In this document: positions 55,242 through 63,955 of the stretch, in pieces
How positions within the stretch are numbered: position 1 is the first letter of the stretch
How the letters are laid out: each line of letters begins with the position of its first letter
From: Aquicella lusitana
Lineage (GTDB): Bacteria; Pseudomonadota; Gammaproteobacteria; DSM-16500
NCBI RefSeq assembly: GCF_902459475.1
Contig: NZ_LR699115.1
Span: 186,001-250,000, forward strand
DNA length: 64,000 nucleotides
Reading direction: 5' to 3'
Made by a program: the position numbers and the translations under genes
Notes under the pieces: model-generated
Databases searched by the model: none
What the model was told of the DNA's origin: nothing
Seen by the model: the letters and a program-made list of their open reading frames with translations, nothing else

Positions 55242-55865
55242 TTATTTGGATTTCGGATCGAATGGTTTTAGTTTAACTCCCTTTTCAATATCATCCATCA
55301 ATTCATGCCTTCGATAACGCGGTTTTTTAAAGCCCAGCTCTTTTAAAAATTTAACATTTTGCGAGTGCTTCCAAAGCTCAACGCCCGCCAAATATTCTTT
55401 TCGAGTTACATTTTTGCCGTTGATGTTCACGGTATTGGGAATATTAAATTTTTGGCATAAATATTCTTCAATTGCGCGATAATTTTCCGCCGGAATCCCC
55501 GGTTGCCGAGAGACAATAGAAGCAAGCCAAAAAACGGGACGGAATGGCTGCTCAGGATTATCTTTGGAGGGAATACGGATGTCATCTTCATATCCTTCCT
55601 TTATAAATTTCTCAGCAGCCATTTTGACAACTTCAAGATTACCGCTTTTGACTGCCGTATCAATAAAGAGAAGTCGTTCTGACTGAGAGAATTTTTTAAG
55701 GTTTAAAGAACCAATATGGATGGAAAAAAGCTCAACCAGTTTTTTTTCCCCCATTTTTTGGAGATGAACAATCCCTTCTACTTTAGTAGGAAAGCCACTT
55801 AAATCAAACATGATATTTATCAAGTTCGTGCGAAGTGTATTTTGATCGGGAAAATAACTCTCCAT
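55242..55865 (-). CDS. Hypothetical protein with ankyrin-like segment
   Basis: 207 residues, no signal peptide, no membrane helix. The middle (FIDTAVKSGNLEVVKMAAEKF, ~67-87) reads like a single ankyrin repeat. The C-terminus is strongly basic and charged (RYRRHELMDDIEKGVKLKPFDPKSK at the end). No family recognised. It sits between convergent patatin and divergent-free sequence, transcribed alone. An effector role is possible but there is little to support it. Confidence 0.65.
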   Translation of the reverse strand: MESYFPDQNTLRTNLINIMFDLSGFPTKVEGIVHLQKMGEKKLVELFSIHIGSLNLKKFSQSERLLFIDTAVKSGNLEVVKMAAEKFIKEGYEDDIRIPSKDNPEQPFRPVFWLASIVSRQPGIPAENYRAIEEYLCQKFNIPNTVNINGKNVTRKEYLAGVELWKHSQNVKFLKELGFKKPRYRRHELMDDIEKGVKLKPFDPKSK

Positions 55866-56006
55866 TGTGTGAATACCTCGTCAATTGTACTTATTATAGT
55901 ACTCTTTTCGAGATTATTCCTGGTGCGTTATGTAACGATAGCCGGCATAACGCATTGGCATACTACGGTGGTGGTGACATTTACTCATTCTTTTATTATG
56001 TTACTT

Positions 56007-57380
56007 CTATTCTTTCATCACCTCTTGCCGGCTAAATAAAGCATCCGGAATAAAATGACCGCGCCGGGTCAATTTAAGTGTATAGACACTGTCTTTCTCC
56101 AGAACACGACGAATCCCATATGCGATTGCCACAATCACCATCAACGGCAGCATAATGGTGAAATCATTTGTCATTTCTGCGGTCATAACGATGGCAGTAA
56201 GCGGCGCGCCTGTACTTGCGCCCACCATGCCCGCCATGCCGGCCAGTGCCCCGAATTGAATATTCATGCTGAGATAGTCGGGGAAAAGATAATTACAAAC
56301 GACCGCAAACGAACCGCCCAGCGTTGCGCCAATGAATAACAAAGGAGAAAAAACGCCGCCCGAACCGCCTGATCCCAGCGTAATAGCGGTATCAATTAAT
56401 TTCAGCACAGCGAGAAACAGTAAAAATCCAGGGTGATCCAGTATCAGCATCAATACATCGCGCACGGTGGCATAACCGACGCCCTGAATGTAATAATGAC
56501 CAAAAAATCGGATCATACCGTACATGCTAAGTCCAATTAAAAACATGCCCAGCATATGCCGCACATAATATCCACCCGGGATTCTGTCGAATGTATCTTC
56601 GGTAAAATAAATAGAACGAATGAAAAGCACCGAAAACAGGCCAAAAACAATGCTGAGAACAATATAGCTTAATATGTCAAAGCTATTTATATGTGTAATG
56701 GTGCTAGTCGTAATAGGAATAAAGGCAGCTTCGCCAAAATATAAATAACTGGTATACGTTGCAATGGCTGTCGCGATACTCACTGGAATAAGAGTACGAG
56801 CACTTAACTCAGGCAGCATAATCTCTATGGCAAATAGAATACCGCCAAAAGGTGCGTTAAAGGTCGCGGCAATACCACCGCCCGCACCACAGGCGATAAG
56901 CGTAATACGCTGCCAGTCGGGGATGCGTACCCACTGGCCAATGGCAGAACCAAAGGCAGCGCCTATTTGTATAATCGGGCCCTCGCGGCCAACGGAGCCG
57001 CCTGACCCAATGGAGATAGAAGAAGCGATCGCCTTAATGACAGCTACAATCGGGCGCACGATACCCCGCTCATAATAAATAGCATCCATAACCTCGGGAA
57101 CGCCATGCCCTTTTGCTTCAGGGGCAAAATTCTTAACAAGAAATGCCACCACCACTGCGCCAATAACGGGCGCCAGAATAATCCCTATTCCCCAGCGGCT
57201 AGGTGCCGCATGCTGCAGCACATCGTAATACATCGAAAACTGACCATAAAAAAGAATATTATGAAATAAACCAATCAATTGCCTGAAAACAATGGCGCCA
57301 AGACCGGCAACAATGCCGACAAGTACAATTAATATAGTAAATCGAGCCCAATCGCGGCGATTTGCTGGCTGTTTATCCAT
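56007..57380 (-). CDS. ClC-family chloride channel/antiporter
   Basis: 457 residues from the ATG at 57380; a TTG one codon upstream extends the frame. About ten to twelve membrane helices. Selectivity motifs are AKGHGVPEVM, GSVGREGPIIQ (gating glutamate present) and GGSGGVFSPLLFIGA. No CBS domains follow. It exchanges or conducts chloride across the inner membrane, perhaps in acid resistance. The first motif is of the GxGVP type rather than GSGIP. Divergent from the bufferin operon across 166 bp. Confidence 0.92.
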   Translation of the reverse strand: MDKQPANRRDWARFTILIVLVGIVAGLGAIVFRQLIGLFHNILFYGQFSMYYDVLQHAAPSRWGIGIILAPVIGAVVVAFLVKNFAPEAKGHGVPEVMDAIYYERGIVRPIVAVIKAIASSISIGSGGSVGREGPIIQIGAAFGSAIGQWVRIPDWQRITLIACGAGGGIAATFNAPFGGILFAIEIMLPELSARTLIPVSIATAIATYTSYLYFGEAAFIPITTSTITHINSFDILSYIVLSIVFGLFSVLFIRSIYFTEDTFDRIPGGYYVRHMLGMFLIGLSMYGMIRFFGHYYIQGVGYATVRDVLMLILDHPGFLLFLAVLKLIDTAITLGSGGSGGVFSPLLFIGATLGGSFAVVCNYLFPDYLSMNIQFGALAGMAGMVGASTGAPLTAIVMTAEMTNDFTIMLPLMVIVAIAYGIRRVLEKDSVYTLKLTRRGHFIPDALFSRQEVMKE

Positions 57381-57546
57381 CAAATTAGTTCCTTCATCCT
57401 ATTTTTCATTCGTCCTTCATCGAAAATTATAATAAACTAACGGGCTCGGACTGAACATATAAATGTCTGTTATACGAAATGCTTCGCACCTGCCGTGCAA
57501 GCGTTTGGCTAGCATGACAAACTTTAGAAAAAATGGAGCTTATTGC

Positions 57547-57855
57547 ATGTCTAATAAAATAATTACCTCGGCTATTTCTGCTGTACTCGCCCTGGGTGTT
57601 GCGGGTGCAAGCACATCCGCTCTCGCTGCAAACCAGGAAACAAAACAGGACATGTCTCAAATGATGGGTGGCATGAAAGGCATGGAGAAATGCTATGGCA
57701 TCGCCAAAGCCGGTCAAAATGACTGCGGTACTGCAAGTCATGGCTGCGCAGGCGAATCAAAAGTGGATGGCGACAAAGAGGCCTGGCTCGCTATTCCTAC
57801 GGGGCTCTGCAACAAAATTGTAGGTGGCAGCACTAAAGCACCTGACAAGCATTAA
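57547..57855 (+). CDS. bufA1: DUF2282 bufferin-type RiPP precursor
   Basis: 102 residues from the ATG at 57547. Residues 1-28 form a Sec signal peptide ending SALA/A, which acts as the leader. The core holds four cysteines (C49, C60, C67, C88) in the DUF2282 arrangement: [26 protein letters not shown] and LCNKIVGG. In bufferins an MNIO enzyme converts core cysteines to sulfur heterocycles, and the exported peptide binds copper or related metals. The MNIO gene and its partner lie downstream in the same operon. A Met-rich stretch [13 protein letters not shown] precedes the first cysteine. Confidence 0.92.
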   Translation: MSNKIITSAISAVLALGVAGASTSALAANQETKQDMSQMMGGMKGMEKCYGIAKAGQNDCGTASHGCAGESKVDGDKEAWLAIPTGLCNKIVGGSTKAPDKH

Positions 57856-57882
57856 TTTCATTAATAACACCGCGCGAATCGC

Positions 57883-58596
57883 ATGAATAATTTTTTTATC
57901 GCTTTAAAAAAATGGTTTTTATTAGGTTCTTTATTGTGCATGCTTTTCATATTTTTTTATTTTCAGCTTTACCGCTACTTAAATTTCCATACCTTAAAAA
58001 CCTATCAATCCACTATTCAACAATGGACAGTCCATCATTATAAACTGGCAGTAGTATTATATTTATTTATTTTTATTGTTCTTATCGCCTGTACCATTCC
58101 CTGTGCTACGTTGCTTACCCTGATCGGCGGCTTCCTGTTCGGCGGCATTGCCGTCATCTATGCGGTACTAGGTACTGCCTTGGGCGGCACGGTACTCTTC
58201 CTTGCTGTACGTTCCGCCATTGGTTCACATCTTAAGACCCGCACCAACGGATGGATCAAGCAATTTGAGCAAGGATTTCAGCAAAACGCCTTCAATTACC
58301 TGCTAATGCTACGTCTCATGCCAATTTTTCCCTGCTGGATTAGCAACATCTCTGCGGGTGCACTCAATGTACCGCTTAAAACCTTCATGAGTGCGACAGT
58401 TATTGGCATTTTCCCCGCCACTTTTATTTACGCCATGGCGGGAAGAGGCCTTGATAAGCTTCTAATAACGGAGCAGACACCCAATTTAAACCTGGTTTTT
58501 ACTCCTTCCATTTTTTTCCCCCTCTGCGGATTAGCTATTCTTAGCATCTTTCCTGTATTCTATAAACGTGTTAAAAAACAGGATCAGGATCGATAG
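57883..58596 (+). CDS. TVP38/TMEM64 (VTT/DedA-like) membrane protein
   Basis: 237 residues with about six hydrophobic helices. The SNARE-associated/VTT core is visible as LLTLIGGFLFGGIAVIYAVLGTALGG with the following re-entrant region and LRLMPIFPCWISNISAGALNVPLKTF. It lies 27 bp after the precursor and 37 bp before the MNIO gene. Bufferin operons often carry a DoxX protein here; a VTT protein is less usual. Relatives act as lipid scramblases or transporters; the role in this operon is unknown. Confidence 0.9.
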   Translation: MNNFFIALKKWFLLGSLLCMLFIFFYFQLYRYLNFHTLKTYQSTIQQWTVHHYKLAVVLYLFIFIVLIACTIPCATLLTLIGGFLFGGIAVIYAVLGTALGGTVLFLAVRSAIGSHLKTRTNGWIKQFEQGFQQNAFNYLLMLRLMPIFPCWISNISAGALNVPLKTFMSATVIGIFPATFIYAMAGRGLDKLLITEQTPNLNLVFTPSIFFPLCGLAILSIFPVFYKRVKKQDQDR

Positions 58597-58633
58597 CTTT
58601 TTCAGGGAATGGCATGGGGAAGGAAACTGGCTT

Positions 58634-59485
58634 GTGCAATCATCATTACTATTGACCGGTATCGGTTTGAGAACACCACATTACACACCTTTTCTTGAAA
58701 AGCAGCCGGGTGTTGCCTGGATTGAAGTCCATAGTGAAAATTATTTTGGTGAGGGCGGCAAACCACTCCATATTCTGGAACAGATACGCCGTGATTATCC
58801 CATCAGTCTGCACGGCGTCAGCCTGTCACTGGGATCAGCTGATGAGCTCAACTGGCAGCATTTAAAAAAGCTCAAAGAGCTTGCTAACCGCATTCAGCCC
58901 TGCCTGATATCCGATCATTTGTGCTGGTCTTCCATTGATGGGCACTATCTACATGATTTATTACCCCTTCCTTATACGGAAGAAGCGCTCGATCATTTGG
59001 CCACGCGTATTCAGCAAGTCCAGGATTATCTGAATCGTCAGATATTAATCGAAAATATTTCCAGCTACATTCAATTTCCTTACTCGGATTTTTCTGAACA
59101 AGATTTTTTAAAAGAAGTCGCCGAACGGTCCGGGTGTGGCATTTTACTGGATATTAATAATATTTATGTGAATGCCACGAATTTCGGCATGGACGCGCTC
59201 GCCTATCTGTCCGTCATTCCCGCTAAGCTGGTACAGGAAATCCACCTGGCCGGATTTTCTACTGCTGTGATTAATGACAAAGAAGTACTCATTGATAGCC
59301 ACAACCGTCCCATCGTGCCTGCCGTCTGGGATCTTTATCGTCAAGCCATTCAACATCTGGGGTCGAAACCTACGATCATTGAATGGGATGCGGATATTCC
59401 ACCGCTTGAAACACTCTGTCTGGAAGCTTACCGAGCAGAAAAAATCATGAGAGAAACCTATGTCGCTGCAAAACTTACAGGCTGA
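58634..59485 (+). CDS. bufB: MNIO-family (DUF692) peptide-modifying oxidase
   Basis: 283 residues from the GTG at 58634, which follows GGGGAAGGAA at good spacing; the frame is open back to 58568. TIM-barrel multinuclear non-heme iron oxidase: GIGLRTPHY at the start, WIEVHSENYF, SLHGVSLSLGS, CLISDHLCW, ILIENISSY, GILLDINNIYVN and EIHLAGFS supply the His/Glu/Asp iron ligands. It should modify cysteines of the DUF2282 precursor. Overlaps the partner gene by 26 bp. Confidence 0.93.
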   Translation: MQSSLLLTGIGLRTPHYTPFLEKQPGVAWIEVHSENYFGEGGKPLHILEQIRRDYPISLHGVSLSLGSADELNWQHLKKLKELANRIQPCLISDHLCWSSIDGHYLHDLLPLPYTEEALDHLATRIQQVQDYLNRQILIENISSYIQFPYSDFSEQDFLKEVAERSGCGILLDINNIYVNATNFGMDALAYLSVIPAKLVQEIHLAGFSTAVINDKEVLIDSHNRPIVPAVWDLYRQAIQHLGSKPTIIEWDADIPPLETLCLEAYRAEKIMRETYVAAKLTG

Positions 59486-60209
59486 GTTAGCCGAAGCCAT
59501 TTTGGCAAATGACCCCGCTACCACAATCGTTCTACCGGTAGAACATCTGCGTATTTACCAGAACAACATCGAATCGAATCTTGTAAAAACATTAAAAAAC
59601 ACCTACCCGCTCATCACAAAACTACTAGGCGACGATTTTTTTCAAACGACAGCCTGTCATTACATCGCCTACTATCCTTCACGAAGCGGAAACTTGCATG
59701 ATTATGGGGAATATTTCAGTGATTTTCTGGCGGAACACCCGCCCGTCAAGCATTTATGCTATCTGGCTGAAGTAGCCCTGTTTGAATGGTCTTGCCATAC
59801 CCTCTTTGTTGCTGCAGATCATGCCGCGCTTGATATCGCTTTGCTGGAAAAAATGTTACCCGAGCAATATCACCAGATCCATTTCATCCTCCATCCAGCC
59901 TGCCGATTAATGGCATTTCAGTATCCAATCATGGATATCATTGATCTCTGTAAAGGCGAACAAAATGAAACTGTACATCTGGATAAGGGTGGCATTCACT
60001 TGCTTATTATCCGGCGCGAACTGGAAATTGCGCTGGCTCCCTTAACAGCAGCAGAGTTCGCTTTTCTGGCAGCCTTACAGGAAGATAAATCGCTTTCACA
60101 AGCATTCGAAACCGCATTAAGCATCGAGCCTGATTTCAAATTGGAAGAAAAATTGCCTGGTTGGGTCCAGGACAAAACCCTAGTGGATTGTTATGTGGAA
60201 AATACATGA
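59460..60209 (+). CDS. bufC: DUF2063 protein, MNIO partner
   Basis: 249 residues. The N-terminal DUF2063 domain (~1-95) has the family reading RIYQNNIESNLVKTLKNTYPLI and GNLHDYGEYFSDFL. It delivers the precursor peptide to the MNIO in characterised systems. Its start lies in the 3' end of bufB and its stop overlaps the next start (ATGA), so bufB, bufC and the Nudix gene are coupled. Confidence 0.92.
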   Translation: MSLQNLQAELAEAILANDPATTIVLPVEHLRIYQNNIESNLVKTLKNTYPLITKLLGDDFFQTTACHYIAYYPSRSGNLHDYGEYFSDFLAEHPPVKHLCYLAEVALFEWSCHTLFVAADHAALDIALLEKMLPEQYHQIHFILHPACRLMAFQYPIMDIIDLCKGEQNETVHLDKGGIHLLIIRRELEIALAPLTAAEFAFLAALQEDKSLSQAFETALSIEPDFKLEEKLPGWVQDKTLVDCYVENT

Positions 60210-60796
60210 TTCAAACCTGGCCAGATATTAATGCCCTGATTCGAATTCTTTCCGCCTATCGACCCGTTATGCTTCCTGAAACGGCAGAACGCGCCGCAGT
60301 GATGCTTATTTTGCTGGTCGATGAAGATGACCAAGTAGAAATAGTGCTAACGAAACGTGCAGCTACTCTGCCTGCTTATGCAGGTCATTTTAGCTTGCCT
60401 GGCGGCATGCATGACAAAACCGATATCAATTTGTATCAAACAGCAGTACGTGAAGTGCATGAAGAATTAAATCTGTCTGAAACAGTATACCAACACATAG
60501 GACAACTCGATGATTTTAGTGCACGCGAAGGCCACCTAGTGCGGCCATTTGTCACCGTGATGCAAAAACGGAATTTCGAAAAAATGCATGCGCTAGCACC
60601 CAGTGAAATTGATCACATTTATTATCTAGCTTTAACACGATTAGACCGCTTCGTCGATGATCCTGCTTTACACGTTTTGACCCGCCGACGACCCAGTTAT
60701 GTATTCAGGGAAGGAGAAGTATTTATTTGGGGATTAACGGCCAGTATATTGGTACATTTATTTGATATCATAAAAACAACCCTCGATTACAAATGA
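60206..60796 (+). CDS. Nudix hydrolase, CoA-pyrophosphatase (NudL)-like
   Basis: 196 residues from the ATG at 60206, coupled to bufC by a 4-bp overlap; the open frame reaches back to 60161. The box is LPGGMHDKTDINLYQTAVREVHEELN, with Asp where most Nudix boxes have Glu, as is normal for CoA pyrophosphatases. KRAATLPAYAGHFSLPGG matches the CoA-specific extension. Its presence as last gene of a bufferin operon is unusual; it may simply be carried along. Confidence 0.88.
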   Translation: MIQTWPDINALIRILSAYRPVMLPETAERAAVMLILLVDEDDQVEIVLTKRAATLPAYAGHFSLPGGMHDKTDINLYQTAVREVHEELNLSETVYQHIGQLDDFSAREGHLVRPFVTVMQKRNFEKMHALAPSEIDHIYYLALTRLDRFVDDPALHVLTRRRPSYVFREGEVFIWGLTASILVHLFDIIKTTLDYK

Positions 60797-60845
60797 ACGA
60801 TAAAAGCTAGTTCTTTCCTCGCTGTCGCCGTCAATTTTTTCTTCA

Positions 60846-60869
60846 CCCTCATTGCAATAATGAGAGGGG
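60846..60869. terminator. Weak hairpin between convergent genes
   Basis: CTCATT at 60848-60853 pairs with AATGAG at 60859-60864 around a 5-nt loop, with flanking C and G runs that almost extend the stem. It lies in the 124-bp gap between the Nudix gene and a minus-strand gene. No clear T tract. Confidence 0.3.
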
Positions 60870-60920
60870 TATAATGGCAGCGATTTTACAATACACAAAT
60901 CCCGTAAAGCTTGAAGCAAG

Positions 60921-61946
60921 TTATTTTCCAGGACCCATCAATTTTAATAGTCTATTTGCAGGTTGAGGATTTTCATTAAAAATCAAATACGAGTCAATCT
61001 CACTGTCCTTAGCAGAGGGGAAAAAAGTCATTTTCCAATTATCCCTATCTTCCTTGTCCAGTTTATTAAATTCACGCTTCAGAATTTGAGTAAAACTAAC
61101 CAGTCCCAGTGTCGTATAGCTAAACACTTTCCCAAGCGGATGACTCGCCGTCAGCGCATCGCGCAACGCATTTTTTCGAATAAAACGCTCAGTCAAGGAT
61201 AATATATAATCCATTATTTTCTGTTTTTGCGCCGTCAGTTTACCATATTCATCTTCAGGCAGCAGACCGCTTGCGGCCAGGTGGTAAATCACTTCGCCAT
61301 CCTGCCGATTTGAAACAATATCAGTCAATGATACTTTTAAGTCCATAGCAAATGGGGATTTGCCTTTCAAGCGCATCAATTCAAAAATGGGATCGGGTAG
61401 TAAATCTTCGTTTTGATCTTCTTCAAACAAAAATTCGACTAATTTTAAATAGCGAAGGACGATGCGTTTAGAATACGAATGGGCAAGATGCATGCCAAAT
61501 GTCCAGCCGTTATTATCCTGTTGACTAAATATTTCAATCAGCGTGCGGCTATTTCCATCCTGTTGATAGAGTTTCAGCAAAAAGCTGAGGTAATCATCAA
61601 GAACGTCTTCATTTCCTGCATGAACCAATAAAATCCCAATATTCACACCTTCAGAATTTTGCTGTTTGAGTAAACCTGCCAGTTGGTTAATTTTTTTTGG
61701 TTGCATCAGAAGATTAAGTTCTGTGAGTAAACTTTTGCAATCCGCCCTGTCAGGATAATAAGAAGCCGGAGAAATTGTTACTTCTTTTTGGCTAGTTTGC
61801 GCAACATGAGTGTTAGCAAGTGGCGCCTCTCTCATAACCCATTTTTCCAAACGCATCCACAACTTTTCCCTGTAGTTATTCAGCATCATTTTTGCGCCCT
61901 TTTGAGTTAAAAGTGGAACAAAGTCAGCGGCCAGTCGGGTAACCAT
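60921..61946 (-). CDS. Hypothetical protein with degenerate ankyrin-like repeats
   Basis: 341 residues, no signal peptide. Repeated units such as EGVNIGILLVHAGNEDVLDDYL and NNGWTFGMHLAHSYSKRIVLRYL (~100-165) look like degenerate ankyrin or alpha-solenoid repeats of a kind common in Legionellales orphan proteins. The ATG at 61946 lies 23 bp inside the upstream ankyrin gene in another frame; ATGs at 61889 and 61886 are alternatives. The overlap suggests translational coupling and a partner of the upstream protein. No function assignable. Confidence 0.7.
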   Translation of the reverse strand: MVTRLAADFVPLLTQKGAKMMLNNYREKLWMRLEKWVMREAPLANTHVAQTSQKEVTISPASYYPDRADCKSLLTELNLLMQPKKINQLAGLLKQQNSEGVNIGILLVHAGNEDVLDDYLSFLLKLYQQDGNSRTLIEIFSQQDNNGWTFGMHLAHSYSKRIVLRYLKLVEFLFEEDQNEDLLPDPIFELMRLKGKSPFAMDLKVSLTDIVSNRQDGEVIYHLAASGLLPEDEYGKLTAQKQKIMDYILSLTERFIRKNALRDALTASHPLGKVFSYTTLGLVSFTQILKREFNKLDKEDRDNWKMTFFPSAKDSEIDSYLIFNENPQPANRLLKLMGPGK

Positions 61947-63318
61947 AATCTTTTAAAAGTTCGGCAAAACGTTTTCCTTCTTCGGTATGCCCTTCATAAT
62001 AGTAAACACGTAAATAATTTTTTAAAAGATATTCATAGGGGGACCGAATGAGGACAGACAAAATAGATTCAATACGGTCACGGTCCGAGGGATTGTAAGG
62101 ATCACAACGCTGAAACAAGATAGCCGCCAGAATTTCAGCTTTGCATGCCTTACGGATCGCATCGCCTTCCTGATATGCCTGGATGCAGAAATGCAAAGCA
62201 CGATCCTTGTTCCATTCACGCCAGCGCTGGAAGAAATTGATGGCCAGTGTTTTATAATAGGCATGCGCCTGGCTATCCGGATTTAAATCCATCAACACAA
62301 GAAAAAAAAGTGCTGGTATGGAAGCTTCCACATTGGCCCAAGAGCAATTACCACTGATTTGCGATTCCACTTTTAATTCAGTCAGCGGTGTTAATCCTAA
62401 TATTTGGTCCAGTTCTTCATTAATGAATTCACTTGTCTGCTTTTCGTAAATCAGTGTTTTGACAAAATCCGCATTTAATTGTTGAGGATGTTGTATTCGA
62501 TAAAACATGATATTGTCATACAGACGGCTATCTTCCCGTCTGTCGCACTTGACCCAGATATTATTGTATTGAATGAAGGTAATAGCGTGGCCTTCGTAAC
62601 CCACCGGAATCAAGACCGGTTGCTGGCGAAGCAGCGCATCAATGCGGGATTGGAATTTTCTGATATCCACGCGATATTGCTGGTATTTGATAAGCTCGGA
62701 CGCTCGAAGCATCACTTCAACAATAAATTGTGCCAAGCCGGAATAGCGGCGTAGTTGTCTCGCGGCAAAATGATTTTTGAACTGAGCAAGCGAATCTGCG
62801 ATGAGTCCAATCGTGATTTCAAGAAAAAAACCTTCGAAATCCACTTCCACGTATCGATTCTGCGGATCAATGATGGAAGCCGTACCGACCAGTTCGTACA
62901 TATGACCTAGCAGTTTGGTATTAATATAATCTTGCGCAAAAACCTGATCGGCGCCAGCGCGAATCAGTAAATGCTTCAATGCACTTTGTTGCCGTAAAGT
63001 CGGCATCACCAGCACAGATTGACCGGCGAGTGTATACGCGTTGGGATTGGCGCGGTGCGCGAGGAGCAGCTCGCATAGGTCGCTGTTATTATTTTCTGCC
63101 GCCCAATGCAGAGCCGTTCCACCCGTCACATCCTGTTGGTTGGGATCCGCTCCTTGGCTTAGCAATAACTCGCTGATTTCAATATTATCTACAATCGCAG
63201 CTTCAATAAGAGGCGTAAAACCATATTCATCAATTTGATTCACTTCATCACCGTAACGCAATAGCTGTCTGACACTGTGAATATCTTCTTGTAAAATGGC
63301 ATCAGCAAGCGTTGGCAT
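61924..63318 (-). CDS. Ankyrin-repeat protein with possible permuted papain-like domain
   Basis: 464 residues. Three or four ankyrin repeats occupy ~1-125 (NQIDEYGFTPLIEAAIVDN, TGGTALHWAAENNNSDLCELLL). The rest (~150-460) carries PVGYEGHAITFIQYNNIWVKCDRR with H244 and SQISGNCSWANVEAS with C325. This His-then-Cys order suggests a circularly permuted papain-like fold seen in some Legionella proteins; that is my inference. The C-terminal ~130 residues are helical. It lies in a three-gene run with short gaps or overlaps. Candidate translocated effector. Confidence 0.8.
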   Translation of the reverse strand: MPTLADAILQEDIHSVRQLLRYGDEVNQIDEYGFTPLIEAAIVDNIEISELLLSQGADPNQQDVTGGTALHWAAENNNSDLCELLLAHRANPNAYTLAGQSVLVMPTLRQQSALKHLLIRAGADQVFAQDYINTKLLGHMYELVGTASIIDPQNRYVEVDFEGFFLEITIGLIADSLAQFKNHFAARQLRRYSGLAQFIVEVMLRASELIKYQQYRVDIRKFQSRIDALLRQQPVLIPVGYEGHAITFIQYNNIWVKCDRREDSRLYDNIMFYRIQHPQQLNADFVKTLIYEKQTSEFINEELDQILGLTPLTELKVESQISGNCSWANVEASIPALFFLVLMDLNPDSQAHAYYKTLAINFFQRWREWNKDRALHFCIQAYQEGDAIRKACKAEILAAILFQRCDPYNPSDRDRIESILSVLIRSPYEYLLKNYLRVYYYEGHTEEGKRFAELLKDYGYPTGR

Positions 63319-63328
63319 AGCAGTGTGA

Positions 63329-63853
63329 TTACCTTGTCAATTTGGGCGGTATAAATTTAGGTGCGTGAGCATATTCCGGTCGATGACGTAAATTATATTG
63401 AAATTGCAGCTCGTTACGTTTTTCATTATTCGTTTCTGCAATATTTTCTTCAGGGATTGGGTTAATCTGCCGGTCGACGCCGCTAAACTGTGCTTTGTTC
63501 GCCAGTATGGGGTTGACTTTGTATTGAGCGCTCATCCCTGCGCCCATTAACCCTTGTCGGTGAGCAGCGAGCGATATTTTGCCTTCTTTGAGTGCTTTAT
63601 ATTGCTCGCGCTTATCCTTTTGCAGTTTGACGCGATCCTCATGGCCATCTTTATGCACAGAAAGCAGACGCCTGATTTCATCGGATGACAGCAAATCATC
63701 GCGCAAATGCTCGCCGCTTGCGAGAAAGTCCCGAAACTCAATCTGGCCGCTTTTGCCGCCACTTCCCTTGCCAGATTCGCCTTCGGTATCCTGATCACTG
63801 CCATTTAGGCCGGTTAAGCCGGTTTTTTTATTATATTTATCATCTGCAGACAT
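63329..63853 (-). CDS. Hypothetical disordered hydrophilic protein
   Basis: 174 residues, rich in Gly, Ser, Lys, Glu and Asp, with low-complexity GESGKGSGGKSGQ near 25-37 and few hydrophobic stretches, so mostly disordered. A helical middle (DKREQYKALKEGKISLAAHR) is the only structured-looking part. No recognised domain. It is the first gene of the minus-strand run, 10 bp before the ankyrin gene, and could be a chaperone-like or substrate partner of it. A TATAAT hexamer at 63887-63892 is a possible -10. Confidence 0.7.
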   Translation of the reverse strand: MSADDKYNKKTGLTGLNGSDQDTEGESGKGSGGKSGQIEFRDFLASGEHLRDDLLSSDEIRRLLSVHKDGHEDRVKLQKDKREQYKALKEGKISLAAHRQGLMGAGMSAQYKVNPILANKAQFSGVDRQINPIPEENIAETNNEKRNELQFQYNLRHRPEYAHAPKFIPPKLTR

Positions 63854-63906
63854 ATACGCCCCTAGAACAAGGTGGGTACTTTACTAATTATAGCAATAAT
63901 AACAAG

Positions 63907-63927
63907 GGATAGGGCATTAACCTATCC
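63907..63927 (-). terminator. Hairpin after the partial gene at the window end
   Basis: GGATAGG and CCTATCC form a 7-bp stem around a 7-nt loop, about 29 bp after the stop codon at 63956 on the minus strand and followed by a short T-rich stretch. Weak to moderate terminator. Confidence 0.4.
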
Positions 63928-63955
63928 GCATCAGGCTATATGCTAAAACCAGGGG

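Noticed and set aside
61924..61946. Frameshift joining the ankyrin protein and the downstream 341-residue protein
   Set aside because: The upstream protein ends naturally and the downstream one has its own ATG; no sequence continuity typical of one interrupted domain is visible. Coupled overlapping genes explain it better.
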